From the NCBI GenBank assembly GCA_016789785.1, contig JAEUQE010000009.1, forward strand, positions 1 through 28,425: 28,425 nucleotides of DNA. Direction: 5' to 3'. Of this stretch, positions 1 to 8,197 are shown piece by piece (position 1 is the first letter of the stretch; the number at the start of each line of letters is the position of its first letter). The position numbers and the translations under genes were made by a program. The notes under the pieces were generated by a model, which worked only from the letters and a program-made list of their open reading frames with translations, was not told the DNA's origin and did no database searches. The DNA comes from Bryobacterales bacterium. Its GTDB lineage: Bacteria; Acidobacteriota; Terriglobia; Bryobacterales; Bryobacteraceae.

Positions 1-1
1 G

Positions 2-505
2 CCGCAGTTTTCCTCTGGACAGGGCTGGTACGCGCCTGTGAGTACGGGAGCCACCTATGGAGCAATCCTGGGGACGAATCCGCTCTATGTGCAGGTGGTC
101 ATCCCGTACCCGATGACGGTTTCCGCGATTACGGGAAAGACAAACACCGCGGCCGGGACGGGCCAGTCAATTGCGGCCGCTTTATACGATGCGGGCGGCA
201 CGCAGATCATCAACGCGCATGGCAGGGTGGTGGAGCCAGGCGCGGGTACCCTCACCATTTCCTTTGCCGCTCCGGTAAGTCTGATGGCGGGGACCTACTA
301 CTTAGGGATTGCCAGCGAGGATAATACGGTAAGCATCCTGACCTCTGATCTTTCGGCCACGATGCTCAATGTGGCGGGCGCCAAGCGCGTGGCTACGGGC
401 ACTGGGGTAACCACCGGCACCGGGTCCACCTACGCCATGCCAGGATTGATGGGAACCACTTCCGCCGTGGACGTCGCGATACCGGCGCTTTATCTGGTGC
501 GTTAG
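2..505 (+). CDS. C-terminal part of a secreted or surface beta-sandwich protein (5' end outside window)
   Basis: The reading frame is open from the first bases, so this is the 3' part of a longer gene; the GTG at 38 is unlikely to be the true start. About 167 residues are visible. They are rich in Gly, Thr, Ala and Ser, have no membrane segment, and show alternating hydrophobic strands with phrases such as MTVSAITGKT, AAALYDAGGT and MAGTYYLGIAS. That pattern resembles jelly-roll/beta-sandwich domains at the C-termini of secreted and tail-fibre-like proteins, but I do not recognise a named family. The stop lies 7 bp before the next secreted-protein gene, so the two are probably cotranscribed. 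A surface or extracellular role is inferred from composition and this neighbour only. Confidence 0.6.
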   Translation, partial: PQFSSGQGWYAPVSTGATYGAILGTNPLYVQVVIPYPMTVSAITGKTNTAAGTGQSIAAALYDAGGTQIINAHGRVVEPGAGTLTISFAAPVSLMAGTYYLGIASEDNTVSILTSDLSATMLNVAGAKRVATGTGVTTGTGSTYAMPGLMGTTSAVDVAIPALYLVR

Positions 506-512
506 ACCTGGG

Positions 513-3500
513 ATGACCAAGATGACCAAAACGATTCTTTCCATTCTCAATCTCTGTATTCTTGTGGCCGTACTTACCGTGGTGAATCATGCGGCGCCGA
601 CGGTTTCAAACATCCGTGTGGATGCAGTAAGTTATTCGGCGGCCAGAATCACCTGGGATACCAGCGGCGGCACCATTTCCAGCTACATGCAGCGGCTCCG
701 GTACGGCACGACGACGGACTATGAGGCGGGCCCTGGGGGTGGAATTCAGCACCAGCGGAATCTGGCAATCGCGGTGAACTATCAAATGGCGCTCAGCGGA
801 CTGGCGCCGGATACCGATTATCACATCTGCCCGCAGGTCAGCGATGACAACGGGCAGAGCTGGTCCACGTGCAACGATTTCGTGTTCCGCACCCTTCCGC
901 GGCCGGCGGACGCACCGCTTGCGCCGGCGCCGCCGGAAGCTTTCGATACGGCGTATCCGGACACCACGGGCTACACGATCCGGGAGGTGTTACCCGATTG
1001 CTCGAACCTGCAAAGCGAGATCAACAGCGCGGTCGCCAATCAGGCCACCAATGGCTCGGTGATTCGCATTCCGGCGGGAACCATCTGTACCGGCGCCTAC
1101 ACGACGCCCATGGATCCGGCGGCCAAGACCTTCACGGCGGCCGGTGTGAATGTGGGACTGTCGCGAATCACGATCGCCAATCATGGATTCACCCATGGAC
1201 AGGCGATCCGGTTTGCGAAAATGTTCAGTTGTCTGCCGGGCTCTTCTCCGGGCGTGCCGGACCCCTTCTGCCAGGGCCGCGGCCCGATCGTACAGGGCCG
1301 CATCTACTATGTGAGTGATCCGGCGCCTAACGATTTCCGGGTCTCGGAAACACCGGGAGGACAGCCATTCACATTCAGCGACGCCGGCAGCGGTACCAGT
1401 GCGGTGATGGCCTGGCCGCCGGCGCATAGTAACTGGATCGTGATTCGTACAGCTACCGACGACAGCCAGTTCTGCCCCGATGGAGTCCGTTGCCGCGGAT
1501 CGAAGTGGAAATCCCGGATGGCGACATTGCAGATTCCGGGAGGCACTTACAACTTCGGGCTGGTCGCCTTCTCTCCAGGGATTTTCGCGCATCACATCCG
1601 GCTTACCGGTCTGGAAATCACCCATTCCGACGCATCGTCGAATGTCAATGGAAGCACGGATCCGCGTCCTACCTACGGCCTTCTGGATTTCGATGCGGCA
1701 AAGGCCCTTAGTTACATCACGATCGACCGTTCTTTTATCCACGGACTCGGCTATCCGAACAGAATCTACCGTCCCATTGTCAGTTGGGATGGAAAGTACA
1801 TGGCGATTGTCAACTCGGACATGCCGCAGTGGGATTTCTGGAGACCTGGAAAAACGGGATTCGCGGTGACATTCAATGCGCCCACGGTGACCATTGCCCC
1901 GGGCTCCTACCAGTTGTCGGCCAGCACCGCGTGCGTCGCTTCCTCGCCGGTCACCTTCACCTACACGGGAGGGTCGAGCAGCCTGAGCAGTTTCGCCTAT
2001 CTTGGTCTGGACTGTACGCCCACGCTGGCCGTTCCCGCGGGTGTGAGCGCTTCCTGCTCGGGGATTGTCATGAATGTCGCTACCCCACGCCCTTGCGCCG
2101 TGGTGCAGATGGCTCTGCCGGCGTTCCCGAGGGACTCTTCCGGAGGCTTCGCCTGCGGAACGCTGGCCCAAGTGACATCGAATGGAACGGCCTGGAACAA
2201 TGCGTACGATCCATATGGCTACTCACCCTCGATCTACATCACCGAGGGGACACAGGGCATGATCGGAGGTTGGGGGCCCGGGCCTTACAAGCTGGAAAAC
2301 AACTACAGCGAGGGAGCGGGCCTATTGTGGCACTTCGATGATTCCGCGGGACGGATCAGCATCGGTTCCGGATATACCATCCGGCGCAACACCTTTTACA
2401 TGGATCAGGCCAAACGTACGAATGGCTTCGGGTCCAACGGACTGCGCTATATGCAGCGCAATGGGATTGAGTGGAAGAACGGTACAAACATCCTGATTGA
2501 AGGCAACACCTGGGAGGGCTTGTGGGCGGATGTATCCTCGACAGGATGTGCGATCGTGCTCACGGGCATTGGCGGCGGCCGGATATCGGATGCCAGCATC
2601 CGCTTCAACACGATCCGCAACTCAGCGTGCTTTCTGACCGCCATTGGCGGCATCCCGTTTAATAACGGAGTCGCGCAACCGTTTCAGCGGCTGCGTATCT
2701 CCCACAATCTCATCGCCGGATTAAATGGCTGGATCCAGTATGAGCCGCAGGCCAGAACGCAGGCAGCGGCGTTTCCCTTTTATCTGGGAATGGCGATGGA
2801 AGATATCGTGGTGGACCATAATACGGTCTACGATAACCGGGGACCGTTCCCACAAACATTTCACTGGCTCGCGAATCCAACAGCCGGCGTGTCGGTCACC
2901 AACAATATCTTCTGGATGAACAACGATGGAAACTCCTATGGTTTCACGCCGGAATTGAGCACATTGTTCGCGCCGCCGTGTCCCGGGGTCGCGAAAGCCG
3001 CAATGGATTGTCTGTGGCGGAGCGGCGGTCCTTCCTACACATTTACCAGGAACCTGCTGGTGCCTTACTACACAAACTCGCGTATACTTACCGGGCTGGC
3101 GAGCTCTTCCGGGGCGGAGTCTGCTTACAGCGGCCTGCAGAACGTGTGGGTCCAGTCCGGCGACTCCATTGCCAGCCGCCTGGCAGGGGTCGGGTTTGCG
3201 AATCCCGATCAGCAGGACTTCCGTTTGAGCGGGCAGTCTCCCTACAAGAGCGGAGCCGCCAAAAACGGCAGCGACGGGAAGGACCTGGGCGCGGATATGG
3301 ATCTGATCGAGGCGGCGCAGGGCAAGGTGCGCAATGTCCGGGAGATCGAAATCAGCGGCTCTTCGGCAAGGATCTCCTTCCTTGCCCCGGATGAGTTCGG
3401 ATGCGCGGTGGACTATAGCCAGAGCCGCAGTTTCACCACCTTTACGAGGAAGCCGAATCCCGGCGGAACCCGTATCCAGACTGTGTTGCTCGATAACCTC

Positions 3501-3578
3501 ACAGCCGGACAGCAGTACTTTTACCGGGTATTGTGTGCGGTGGAGCAGCCCAGCGGTTCCTTCACCACACTACAGTAG
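513..3578 (+). CDS. Large secreted protein with FN3 domains and a right-handed beta-helix
   Basis: This 1021-residue protein starts with a signal peptide (KTILSILNLCILVAVLTVV, cleavage near HAA-AP). An N-terminal fibronectin type III-like domain (about 28-130) contains LSGLAPDTDYHICPQV. Residues about 200-300 look like an inserted E1-FCCH-like beta module (HGFTHGQAIRFAK ... IYYVSDPAPNDFRVSETPGG). Pectate-lyase-like beta-helix repeats follow (about 340-450 and 590-900: ITIDRSFIHG, YTIRRNTFYMD, ILIEGNTWEG, IVVDHNTVYDN), interrupted by a Cys-containing beta insert (about 450-565). A second FN3-like domain ends the protein (about 938-1021). I see no convincing lyase or hydrolase catalytic set, so it may be a polysaccharide-binding surface protein or a lyase. 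An ATG at 522 is an alternative start. It lies 7 bp after the preceding gene and converges with the GT4 gene downstream. Confidence 0.85.
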   Translation: MTKMTKTILSILNLCILVAVLTVVNHAAPTVSNIRVDAVSYSAARITWDTSGGTISSYMQRLRYGTTTDYEAGPGGGIQHQRNLAIAVNYQMALSGLAPDTDYHICPQVSDDNGQSWSTCNDFVFRTLPRPADAPLAPAPPEAFDTAYPDTTGYTIREVLPDCSNLQSEINSAVANQATNGSVIRIPAGTICTGAYTTPMDPAAKTFTAAGVNVGLSRITIANHGFTHGQAIRFAKMFSCLPGSSPGVPDPFCQGRGPIVQGRIYYVSDPAPNDFRVSETPGGQPFTFSDAGSGTSAVMAWPPAHSNWIVIRTATDDSQFCPDGVRCRGSKWKSRMATLQIPGGTYNFGLVAFSPGIFAHHIRLTGLEITHSDASSNVNGSTDPRPTYGLLDFDAAKALSYITIDRSFIHGLGYPNRIYRPIVSWDGKYMAIVNSDMPQWDFWRPGKTGFAVTFNAPTVTIAPGSYQLSASTACVASSPVTFTYTGGSSSLSSFAYLGLDCTPTLAVPAGVSASCSGIVMNVATPRPCAVVQMALPAFPRDSSGGFACGTLAQVTSNGTAWNNAYDPYGYSPSIYITEGTQGMIGGWGPGPYKLENNYSEGAGLLWHFDDSAGRISIGSGYTIRRNTFYMDQAKRTNGFGSNGLRYMQRNGIEWKNGTNILIEGNTWEGLWADVSSTGCAIVLTGIGGGRISDASIRFNTIRNSACFLTAIGGIPFNNGVAQPFQRLRISHNLIAGLNGWIQYEPQARTQAAAFPFYLGMAMEDIVVDHNTVYDNRGPFPQTFHWLANPTAGVSVTNNIFWMNNDGNSYGFTPELSTLFAPPCPGVAKAAMDCLWRSGGPSYTFTRNLLVPYYTNSRILTGLASSSGAESAYSGLQNVWVQSGDSIASRLAGVGFANPDQQDFRLSGQSPYKSGAAKNGSDGKDLGADMDLIEAAQGKVRNVREIEISGSSARISFLAPDEFGCAVDYSQSRSFTTFTRKPNPGGTRIQTVLLDNLTAGQQYFYRVLCAVEQPSGSFTTLQ

Positions 3579-3625
3579 CCCGGCGTCTTCGCCCTGGCTG
3601 GAAACTCCGGTGAAAACTCGTGCGT

Positions 3626-3652
3626 GGCGAGGGGATCCTCATTTCTCTCGCC
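3626..3652. terminator. Possible bidirectional hairpin between convergent genes
   Basis: GGCGAG at 3626-3631 pairs perfectly with CTCGCC at 3647-3652, in the 84-bp gap between the beta-helix gene and the convergent GT4 gene. There is no T-run on either side, so it is a weak candidate for an intrinsic terminator. Confidence 0.25.
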
Positions 3653-3662
3653 CTGCGCCGGG

Positions 3663-4742
3663 TCAAGATGCAAGCTTGCGGTAAACCTCCATCCACTTCC
3701 GCCCGATGCCACCTTTCCCCCAATCATATTTGTCGAGTTCGGCATAGCCCTGGCGTGTGATCCGTTCCACCAGATCCGGATCTTCCAGCAGGCGTAACGC
3801 GCAACGCGCCATCGCCTCGTGATCATTGCAATCGACCAGCAGACCGGTTTCCCCATCGCGCACCAGATACGGGATACCGCCCGTGCGGGTAGCCACAAGG
3901 GGCAGCCCGGAGGCATAGCACTCAAGCAGCGACCCCGGCATGCAATCGATATTCGGACTGGTGAGATAGATATCGGCTTCGTCGTAGAGGTCCGGCACTT
4001 TGGGATGAGGCACACGGCCCACAAACTCCGTGTTGCGCAGACCCAATTCTCGCGCCAGCGCCTCCAGATGCGGGCGGCACACTCCGTCATGAGCGATCTT
4101 GAGAGACGCCCCGGGATAACGCTGCTGGATGATCTGAAACGCTCGCAGGATGCAATCCACGTTGTAGAGAGGCTCCAGAATGCGGTTGGTCATGAAGACG
4201 GGACGCAGTTTCCGCCGGGCGCGGAAGCGGAAAGGCGTCATGTCGATGACGTTGAAGATCGCCGATGCTGCAATGTCATGGCGGCGCAGCACATCCACCA
4301 CATAGTCCGAAGGCGAGATGATGACATCGGCCATGCGGATGGTTGGCGCGGCGCTACGCCATTGGGTCAGATGCTCCTCAATCTGGCCATCCCGGTAGTT
4401 GAGAATGAACTTTTTGCCGAACAGCCGGCTGTAGAGCACGGCAGGAATGGTCCACAGGGTGTAGGAGGAGAGTCCGGCCGAGAACGTGTGAATCAGATCA
4501 TAGCGTGGGATGCGCGTCAGTAACTGCACGTTGTAGAGCAGAAACGTGAGTGCGGTACGGAGATAGGGAACCTGCTTCACCCAGGCCAGCAGCGAAGGGA
4601 AATCGGGATTGATCGCCTGAAAATCGATCGCGAGTTCCGGTTCCTTCCGGAGTTCCCGCAGCAGACGGGTAGCCTGCACTGCCTGCCCACCGAGAATACG
4701 AAGCGAAGGCGCGATCAAAAGAACGCGGATCTGCTGGCTCAT
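3663..4742 (-). CDS. Glycosyltransferase family 4 (GT-B fold)
   Basis: The 359-residue protein is a cytoplasmic GT-B glycosyltransferase that would add a nucleotide-activated sugar to the growing lipid-linked glycan; donor and acceptor are unknown. The N-terminal acceptor domain begins IRVLLIAPSLRILGGQAVQATRLL (split here: IRVLLIAPSLRILGG then QAVQATRLL). The C-terminal domain contains NRILEPLYNVDCILRAF (about 186-202) and CMPGSLLECYASGLPLVATR (about 267 on). The classic E-x7-E motif appears as D266-x7-E274. I chose the ATG at 4742 because it has an AAAGGA ribosome site and overlaps the upstream stop in ATGA, a translational-coupling arrangement; a 63-residue upstream extension would lie wholly inside the oxidoreductase gene. 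Family confident, sugar specificity not. Confidence 0.88.
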   Translation of the reverse strand: MSQQIRVLLIAPSLRILGGQAVQATRLLRELRKEPELAIDFQAINPDFPSLLAWVKQVPYLRTALTFLLYNVQLLTRIPRYDLIHTFSAGLSSYTLWTIPAVLYSRLFGKKFILNYRDGQIEEHLTQWRSAAPTIRMADVIISPSDYVVDVLRRHDIAASAIFNVIDMTPFRFRARRKLRPVFMTNRILEPLYNVDCILRAFQIIQQRYPGASLKIAHDGVCRPHLEALARELGLRNTEFVGRVPHPKVPDLYDEADIYLTSPNIDCMPGSLLECYASGLPLVATRTGGIPYLVRDGETGLLVDCNDHEAMARCALRLLEDPDLVERITRQGYAELDKYDWGKGGIGRKWMEVYRKLAS

Positions 4743-6922
4743 TCCTTTTCCAACAGCTCGCTGTCCATGTCGATGCGGCAGGCCAGATGCGTGCGTGCCG
4801 AATCGAGCAGGCGCAAACAACCAATGGTGGCGCGGCTGCCGTCGCGTACCGTCACCGCGGGCGGGCGCCCTGCGCGAATGGCTGAAAAGAACTCCTGCAT
4901 TTGAGCGTCGTAACCCTTTTCCGCGAACCACTTGCCGCGGGAAGTGCGCAGCGAGCCTTTCGTGGTCAGACGCTTAAAATCCTCGGTCATCATTCCGATT
5001 CCCTGCGCGTAAACCTCCACGCGCTCGCCGCCAGAGGTTTTGCTGCCCACCGTACAGTAGGTGAGTGTCCCGACGGAGCCGTCGGCAAACTGGAAGCAGG
5101 CCGCCATGTTGTTTTCTCCAATCGGGTCCTGCTTGCCGGTTGGCAGGCTGTAGGCGAACACGCTGACGGGCTCGGAGCCGAGCATCCAGTACATCAGGTC
5201 GACAAAATGGCAGGCCTCCCCGAGAATGGCTCCCCCGATTCTGGGATCCGCCATCCAGTACGATCCGGAAATTCCCGGGGAGTTGATGCGGCACTGCACC
5301 ACGGCTGGGCTGTTGCGTTTGCGGAGTTGCTGTTGGAGCGGCAGATAGAAAGGCGCGAAGCGGCGGTTGAAGCCCACCATCAACTGTTTGCCGCTTGAGG
5401 CAACGGCATTTTCCAGCGCGCGGCACTCCTCCACGGTGAGCGCCATGGGTTTTTCGACAAAGACATGTTTGCCGGCCTTGAGTGCGGCCAGGGCTTGAGA
5501 GGCATGCTCCTGGTTGCGGCTGACGATGAGCACGGCATGCACGGACTGGTCATCCAGGATTTGCTGGTAGTCGGTTGCGGTGTAGGCCGCGCCAAAACGG
5601 ACCGCGTAGCTCTTGCCCCGGACTCCGTTCGAGGAGTGAATGGCGCGAATCTGCGCACCACTGATCTTCTGAACTGCCGGCAGATGCGCCCACCGGGCGA
5701 GGTTTCCGGAACCAACGAGGGCGACACCCAAAGTGTCTTTTGAAGGCTCCGCGGCGCGGCCAGCCACCATCACCTTGCGCACCGGCTTGTAATCCGCGAC
5801 GGGATCGGCACTGGCGGCGGACTGATAGCGCAGGAGCACGGCCAGACTGCTGGAATCCGGGGCCATGATGGTTTGGTAAGCTTCCGGCGCCTGATCGAGC
5901 GGGAACTCGTGTGTCACCAGCGGGCGGGTCTGAATGGCGCCGGTAGCCGCCAGCCGGAGGAATTCCTCCATGTTGCGGTTCTCGGTCCAGCGGACATAGC
6001 CGAAAGGATAGTCGCGCCCCTGCTTTTCGTAGACCGGGTCATAGCTGCCCGGCCCATAGGCGCGCGCCATGTAGAGTTGGATCTCCTTGAGGTACATGTC
6101 GTTCCAGGGGAAGCTCATGTCCACCGCGCCGACAATCACCATGCGGCCGCGATCCCGGCAGATCTCGAGAGCTGTCCTGCAGGGCCCGGCGGATTTGGCG
6201 GCCGCGGCGACAATCACGCAGTCCGCCCCTTTGCCGTCGGTGGCCGCCAGGACCGGTTCGCGAATCGATCCGCCACTGAGGACATGATGCGCGCCAAGCT
6301 TACGCGCCAGCTCCAGGCGCTCCGGCCGCAGGTCTGAGGCTAGAACCACGCCTCCCTGCAGCCGCACCAGTTGTGCAACCAGTTGGCCGACCAATCCCAT
6401 GCCGATCACCGCGACACGGTCGCCGAGGCCGATCTGCGCAATACGCACTGAGTTGAGGGCGATGCTTCCGAGCGTTGCAAAGCAGGCATCCTGAAAGGGG
6501 ACTTCGGCAGGCACTCGGGCAACGAGATTACGCCCGGTGATGATCGTTTCTCCGTGTCCGGTTCCTTCCCCGCCGTAGGCGACGCGATCTCCGATTTCGA
6601 GATCCATGACCTCGGCGCCCTTCTCAATGACTATACCGGCGCCGGCATAGCCCAATGCAGCGTATTCATGGAACTTCGCGCTGACCTCGCGAATGGTCGC
6701 CACCGGACCATTCACCTTCATGACTTCCCAGACCTTGCGCAGGTGAGAGGGGTTGTCGGCAACCTCCTTGAGCACGCCCTCCTGATGAATGCTGGCGGTT
6801 TCGGTCCCGCTGCTGATCAGCGAGTAGAGGGGGCGGATCAGAACATGGTGCCGGCTGGGAAGCGGATCGGGCACTTCGTCGATGATGATGTCCCGAATCC
6901 CTTTGCGAATCACTTGTTTCAT
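4739..6922 (-). CDS. Bi-domain oxidoreductase: MDR dehydrogenase fused to Gfo/Idh/MocA
   Basis: This 727-residue fusion joins two NAD(P)-dependent modules. Residues 1 to about 350 are an MDR (alcohol dehydrogenase-like) domain with the Rossmann motif GMGLVGQLVAQL. From about 395 a Gfo/Idh/MocA domain follows with VALVGSGNLA, the catalytic EKP signature (FVEKPMALTVEEC), GFNRRFAPF and CHFVDLMYWM. In the MDR half the usual Cys-Gly-Thr-Asp zinc ligand is Ser (ISSGTET) and the GHE motif is absent (LGYAGAGIV), so this half is probably zinc-independent. Such fusions are recurrent neighbours of heparinase-like genes in capsule/EPS loci; sugar-nucleotide oxidation-reduction or epimerisation is the likely role, substrate unknown. 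Start: ATG at 6922 with GAAGA five bases upstream; the in-frame TTG at 6934 is less likely. The end overlaps the GT4 gene by 4 bp. Confidence 0.9.
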   Translation of the reverse strand: MKQVIRKGIRDIIIDEVPDPLPSRHHVLIRPLYSLISSGTETASIHQEGVLKEVADNPSHLRKVWEVMKVNGPVATIREVSAKFHEYAALGYAGAGIVIEKGAEVMDLEIGDRVAYGGEGTGHGETIITGRNLVARVPAEVPFQDACFATLGSIALNSVRIAQIGLGDRVAVIGMGLVGQLVAQLVRLQGGVVLASDLRPERLELARKLGAHHVLSGGSIREPVLAATDGKGADCVIVAAAAKSAGPCRTALEICRDRGRMVIVGAVDMSFPWNDMYLKEIQLYMARAYGPGSYDPVYEKQGRDYPFGYVRWTENRNMEEFLRLAATGAIQTRPLVTHEFPLDQAPEAYQTIMAPDSSSLAVLLRYQSAASADPVADYKPVRKVMVAGRAAEPSKDTLGVALVGSGNLARWAHLPAVQKISGAQIRAIHSSNGVRGKSYAVRFGAAYTATDYQQILDDQSVHAVLIVSRNQEHASQALAALKAGKHVFVEKPMALTVEECRALENAVASSGKQLMVGFNRRFAPFYLPLQQQLRKRNSPAVVQCRINSPGISGSYWMADPRIGGAILGEACHFVDLMYWMLGSEPVSVFAYSLPTGKQDPIGENNMAACFQFADGSVGTLTYCTVGSKTSGGERVEVYAQGIGMMTEDFKRLTTKGSLRTSRGKWFAEKGYDAQMQEFFSAIRAGRPPAVTVRDGSRATIGCLRLLDSARTHLACRIDMDSELLEKE

Positions 6923-7135
6923 GTCTATCTTCAATTATCGTCGAGTCGCTGGCTTTCCTTTCCCCTTGATTGCGGGGCCCGCCGAAGGGAGCGCCAGCCA
7001 GGACCCGATGGAGAGGACGCCTCCGGGTGGGCGCAGGTCCATCTACGCCGCTCGACTTTCGCCGGGCGGGCGCTGACAGCGGCGCGGCTTAGGTGCAATA
7101 ACTGTTCACTTTTGCATTTTGGTGCCGTGCCCCAC
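6923..7135. other. Non-coding part of a divergent intergenic region
   Basis: This stretch separates the oxidoreductase start from the first structured repeat. The only promoter-like hexamer I see for the oxidoreductase is GATAAT on the minus strand, about 20 bases before its ATG, without a -35 match. Apart from that I see no ORF, tRNA or convincing regulatory site. Confidence 0.4.
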
Positions 7136-7348
7136 GGTAGCGCAGACTTCAGTCTGCCGCGCCGAGACTCATCTCGGTGCAGGGCGAGGTGAACGAAATG
7201 CGCGGTCGCCGAGGTCCTACGAGCCTTGGCGAGCCGGGCGGAAGAGTACCGCTGCCCGAGCGCTGATGATCCACCCAGGGCGATTCGCCGGCCCCGGGCA
7301 CGGACCTCGAAACGATTGCCGAGGCGGCAGACTAAAGTCTGCGTTACC
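7136..7348 (+). repeat. Structured REPIN-like repeat, copy 1
   Basis: A 213-bp element. The left end is GGTAGCGCAG followed by ACTTCAGTCTGCCGC. The reverse complement of the right end (7324-7348) reads GGTAACGCAG then ACTTTAGTCTGCCGC, so the 25-bp termini are inverted repeats with two mismatches. Each terminus is also a small hairpin (GCAGACT ... AGTCTGC) behind a GTAG/GTAA head, the layout of REP sequences and inverted REP doublets. Inside the left end is a second hairpin (7160-7179) with loop CTCA. A further 9-bp stem (TCGCCGAGG with CCTTGGCGA) follows in the interior. The block 7299-7330 matches the same place in copy 2. No clear target duplication is seen. Confidence 0.75.
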
Positions 7349-7414
7349 CATCTGTTCGGTGGCATTAGAGAGCAGCGACATTCACAAAGCATGGTGTACG
7401 CTGGAGACTGCAAT

Positions 7415-8191
7415 ATGCGAGTTCCATCTGGCGATCTCTCCGACGTGACCCGCTATGTCGACAATCATCGCCACATCACCCTAACCGACAAAACCGTCCA
7501 CTTCGAGAACCTGCTGGCTTACGTCCGCCCGTTCCATACGCTGGACGCGAATACCAAAATGGTCGAGGTGGGGACGGGGACAGGCTGGTTCCCGATCATG
7601 TGCAAGATGAAGGGACTCAATTGCAAAGGCCTGGAGATCAGCCCGCAGCTTGTTGAGTATGCCCGGGAGTTTGGACGCGCCAACGGAGTTGAGCCTGATA
7701 TTGAAGTCGGGAACATTGAAGAGGGCAACCTCGGTACCGGCGTTTACGACGTCGTGATCGCCAGTTCGGTTTTTGAACACGTGGAGAACTGGCGGCTCGG
7801 TCTGAAACACGTGTACCAGGCACTGAAACCGGGAGGCGTTCTATTCTTCGAGTCGACCAACAAGTTCAGTTTCACCTCCGGGGAGTATCCCTCCATGCCC
7901 TGCTATGGATGGCTGCCGAACTGGGCCCGATACCGTTTTCGCATGGCCGTACAGGGCCGCGACATCATGGAAAACGGGATCGACTTTCATCAGTTCACCT
8001 ACATTGGTCTCCGGCGGGCATTCCGGGAAGTGGGGTTCCGGCGGATCCTGGATCGAGTGCAGGTGGCCGATCCTGAGTCAGTCTCAAGCCCGCTCAAGCG
8101 GAATGTGCTGAAGCTCTGCAAAAAGGTTCCACTGGCCAAGGAAGCGACCCTGTTTTTCTTTGAAGGCACCACATTTGTGTGCATCAAATAA
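7415..8191 (+). CDS. Class I SAM-dependent methyltransferase
   Basis: The 258-residue protein carries the Rossmann SAM-binding motif VEVGTGTGWF (50-59), an acidic residue ending the next strand (GLEIS, 72-76), and a post-motif region SSVFEHVENW typical of Methyltransf_11/23-type enzymes. It probably methylates a sugar in the polysaccharide or its precursor; the acceptor cannot be told from sequence. The ATG at 7415 was chosen because GGAG lies 8 bases upstream. The ATG at 7391 is possible, and extension further upstream would run into the structured repeat. It is convergent with the GT4 gene at 8198 with only 6 bp between stops, and begins 66 bp after repeat copy 1. Confidence 0.85.
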   Translation: MRVPSGDLSDVTRYVDNHRHITLTDKTVHFENLLAYVRPFHTLDANTKMVEVGTGTGWFPIMCKMKGLNCKGLEISPQLVEYAREFGRANGVEPDIEVGNIEEGNLGTGVYDVVIASSVFEHVENWRLGLKHVYQALKPGGVLFFESTNKFSFTSGEYPSMPCYGWLPNWARYRFRMAVQGRDIMENGIDFHQFTYIGLRRAFREVGFRRILDRVQVADPESVSSPLKRNVLKLCKKVPLAKEATLFFFEGTTFVCIK

Positions 8192-8197
8192 GCGTGG

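Noticed and set aside
990..2171. 393-codon open frame on the minus strand
   Set aside because: Antisense to the beta-helix gene, Arg/Gly-rich, no recognisable motif or ribosome site.
7226..7414. Upstream extension of the methyltransferase at 7415
   Set aside because: The extension passes through the right half of repeat copy 1; GGAG 8 bases before 7415 supports the shorter protein.
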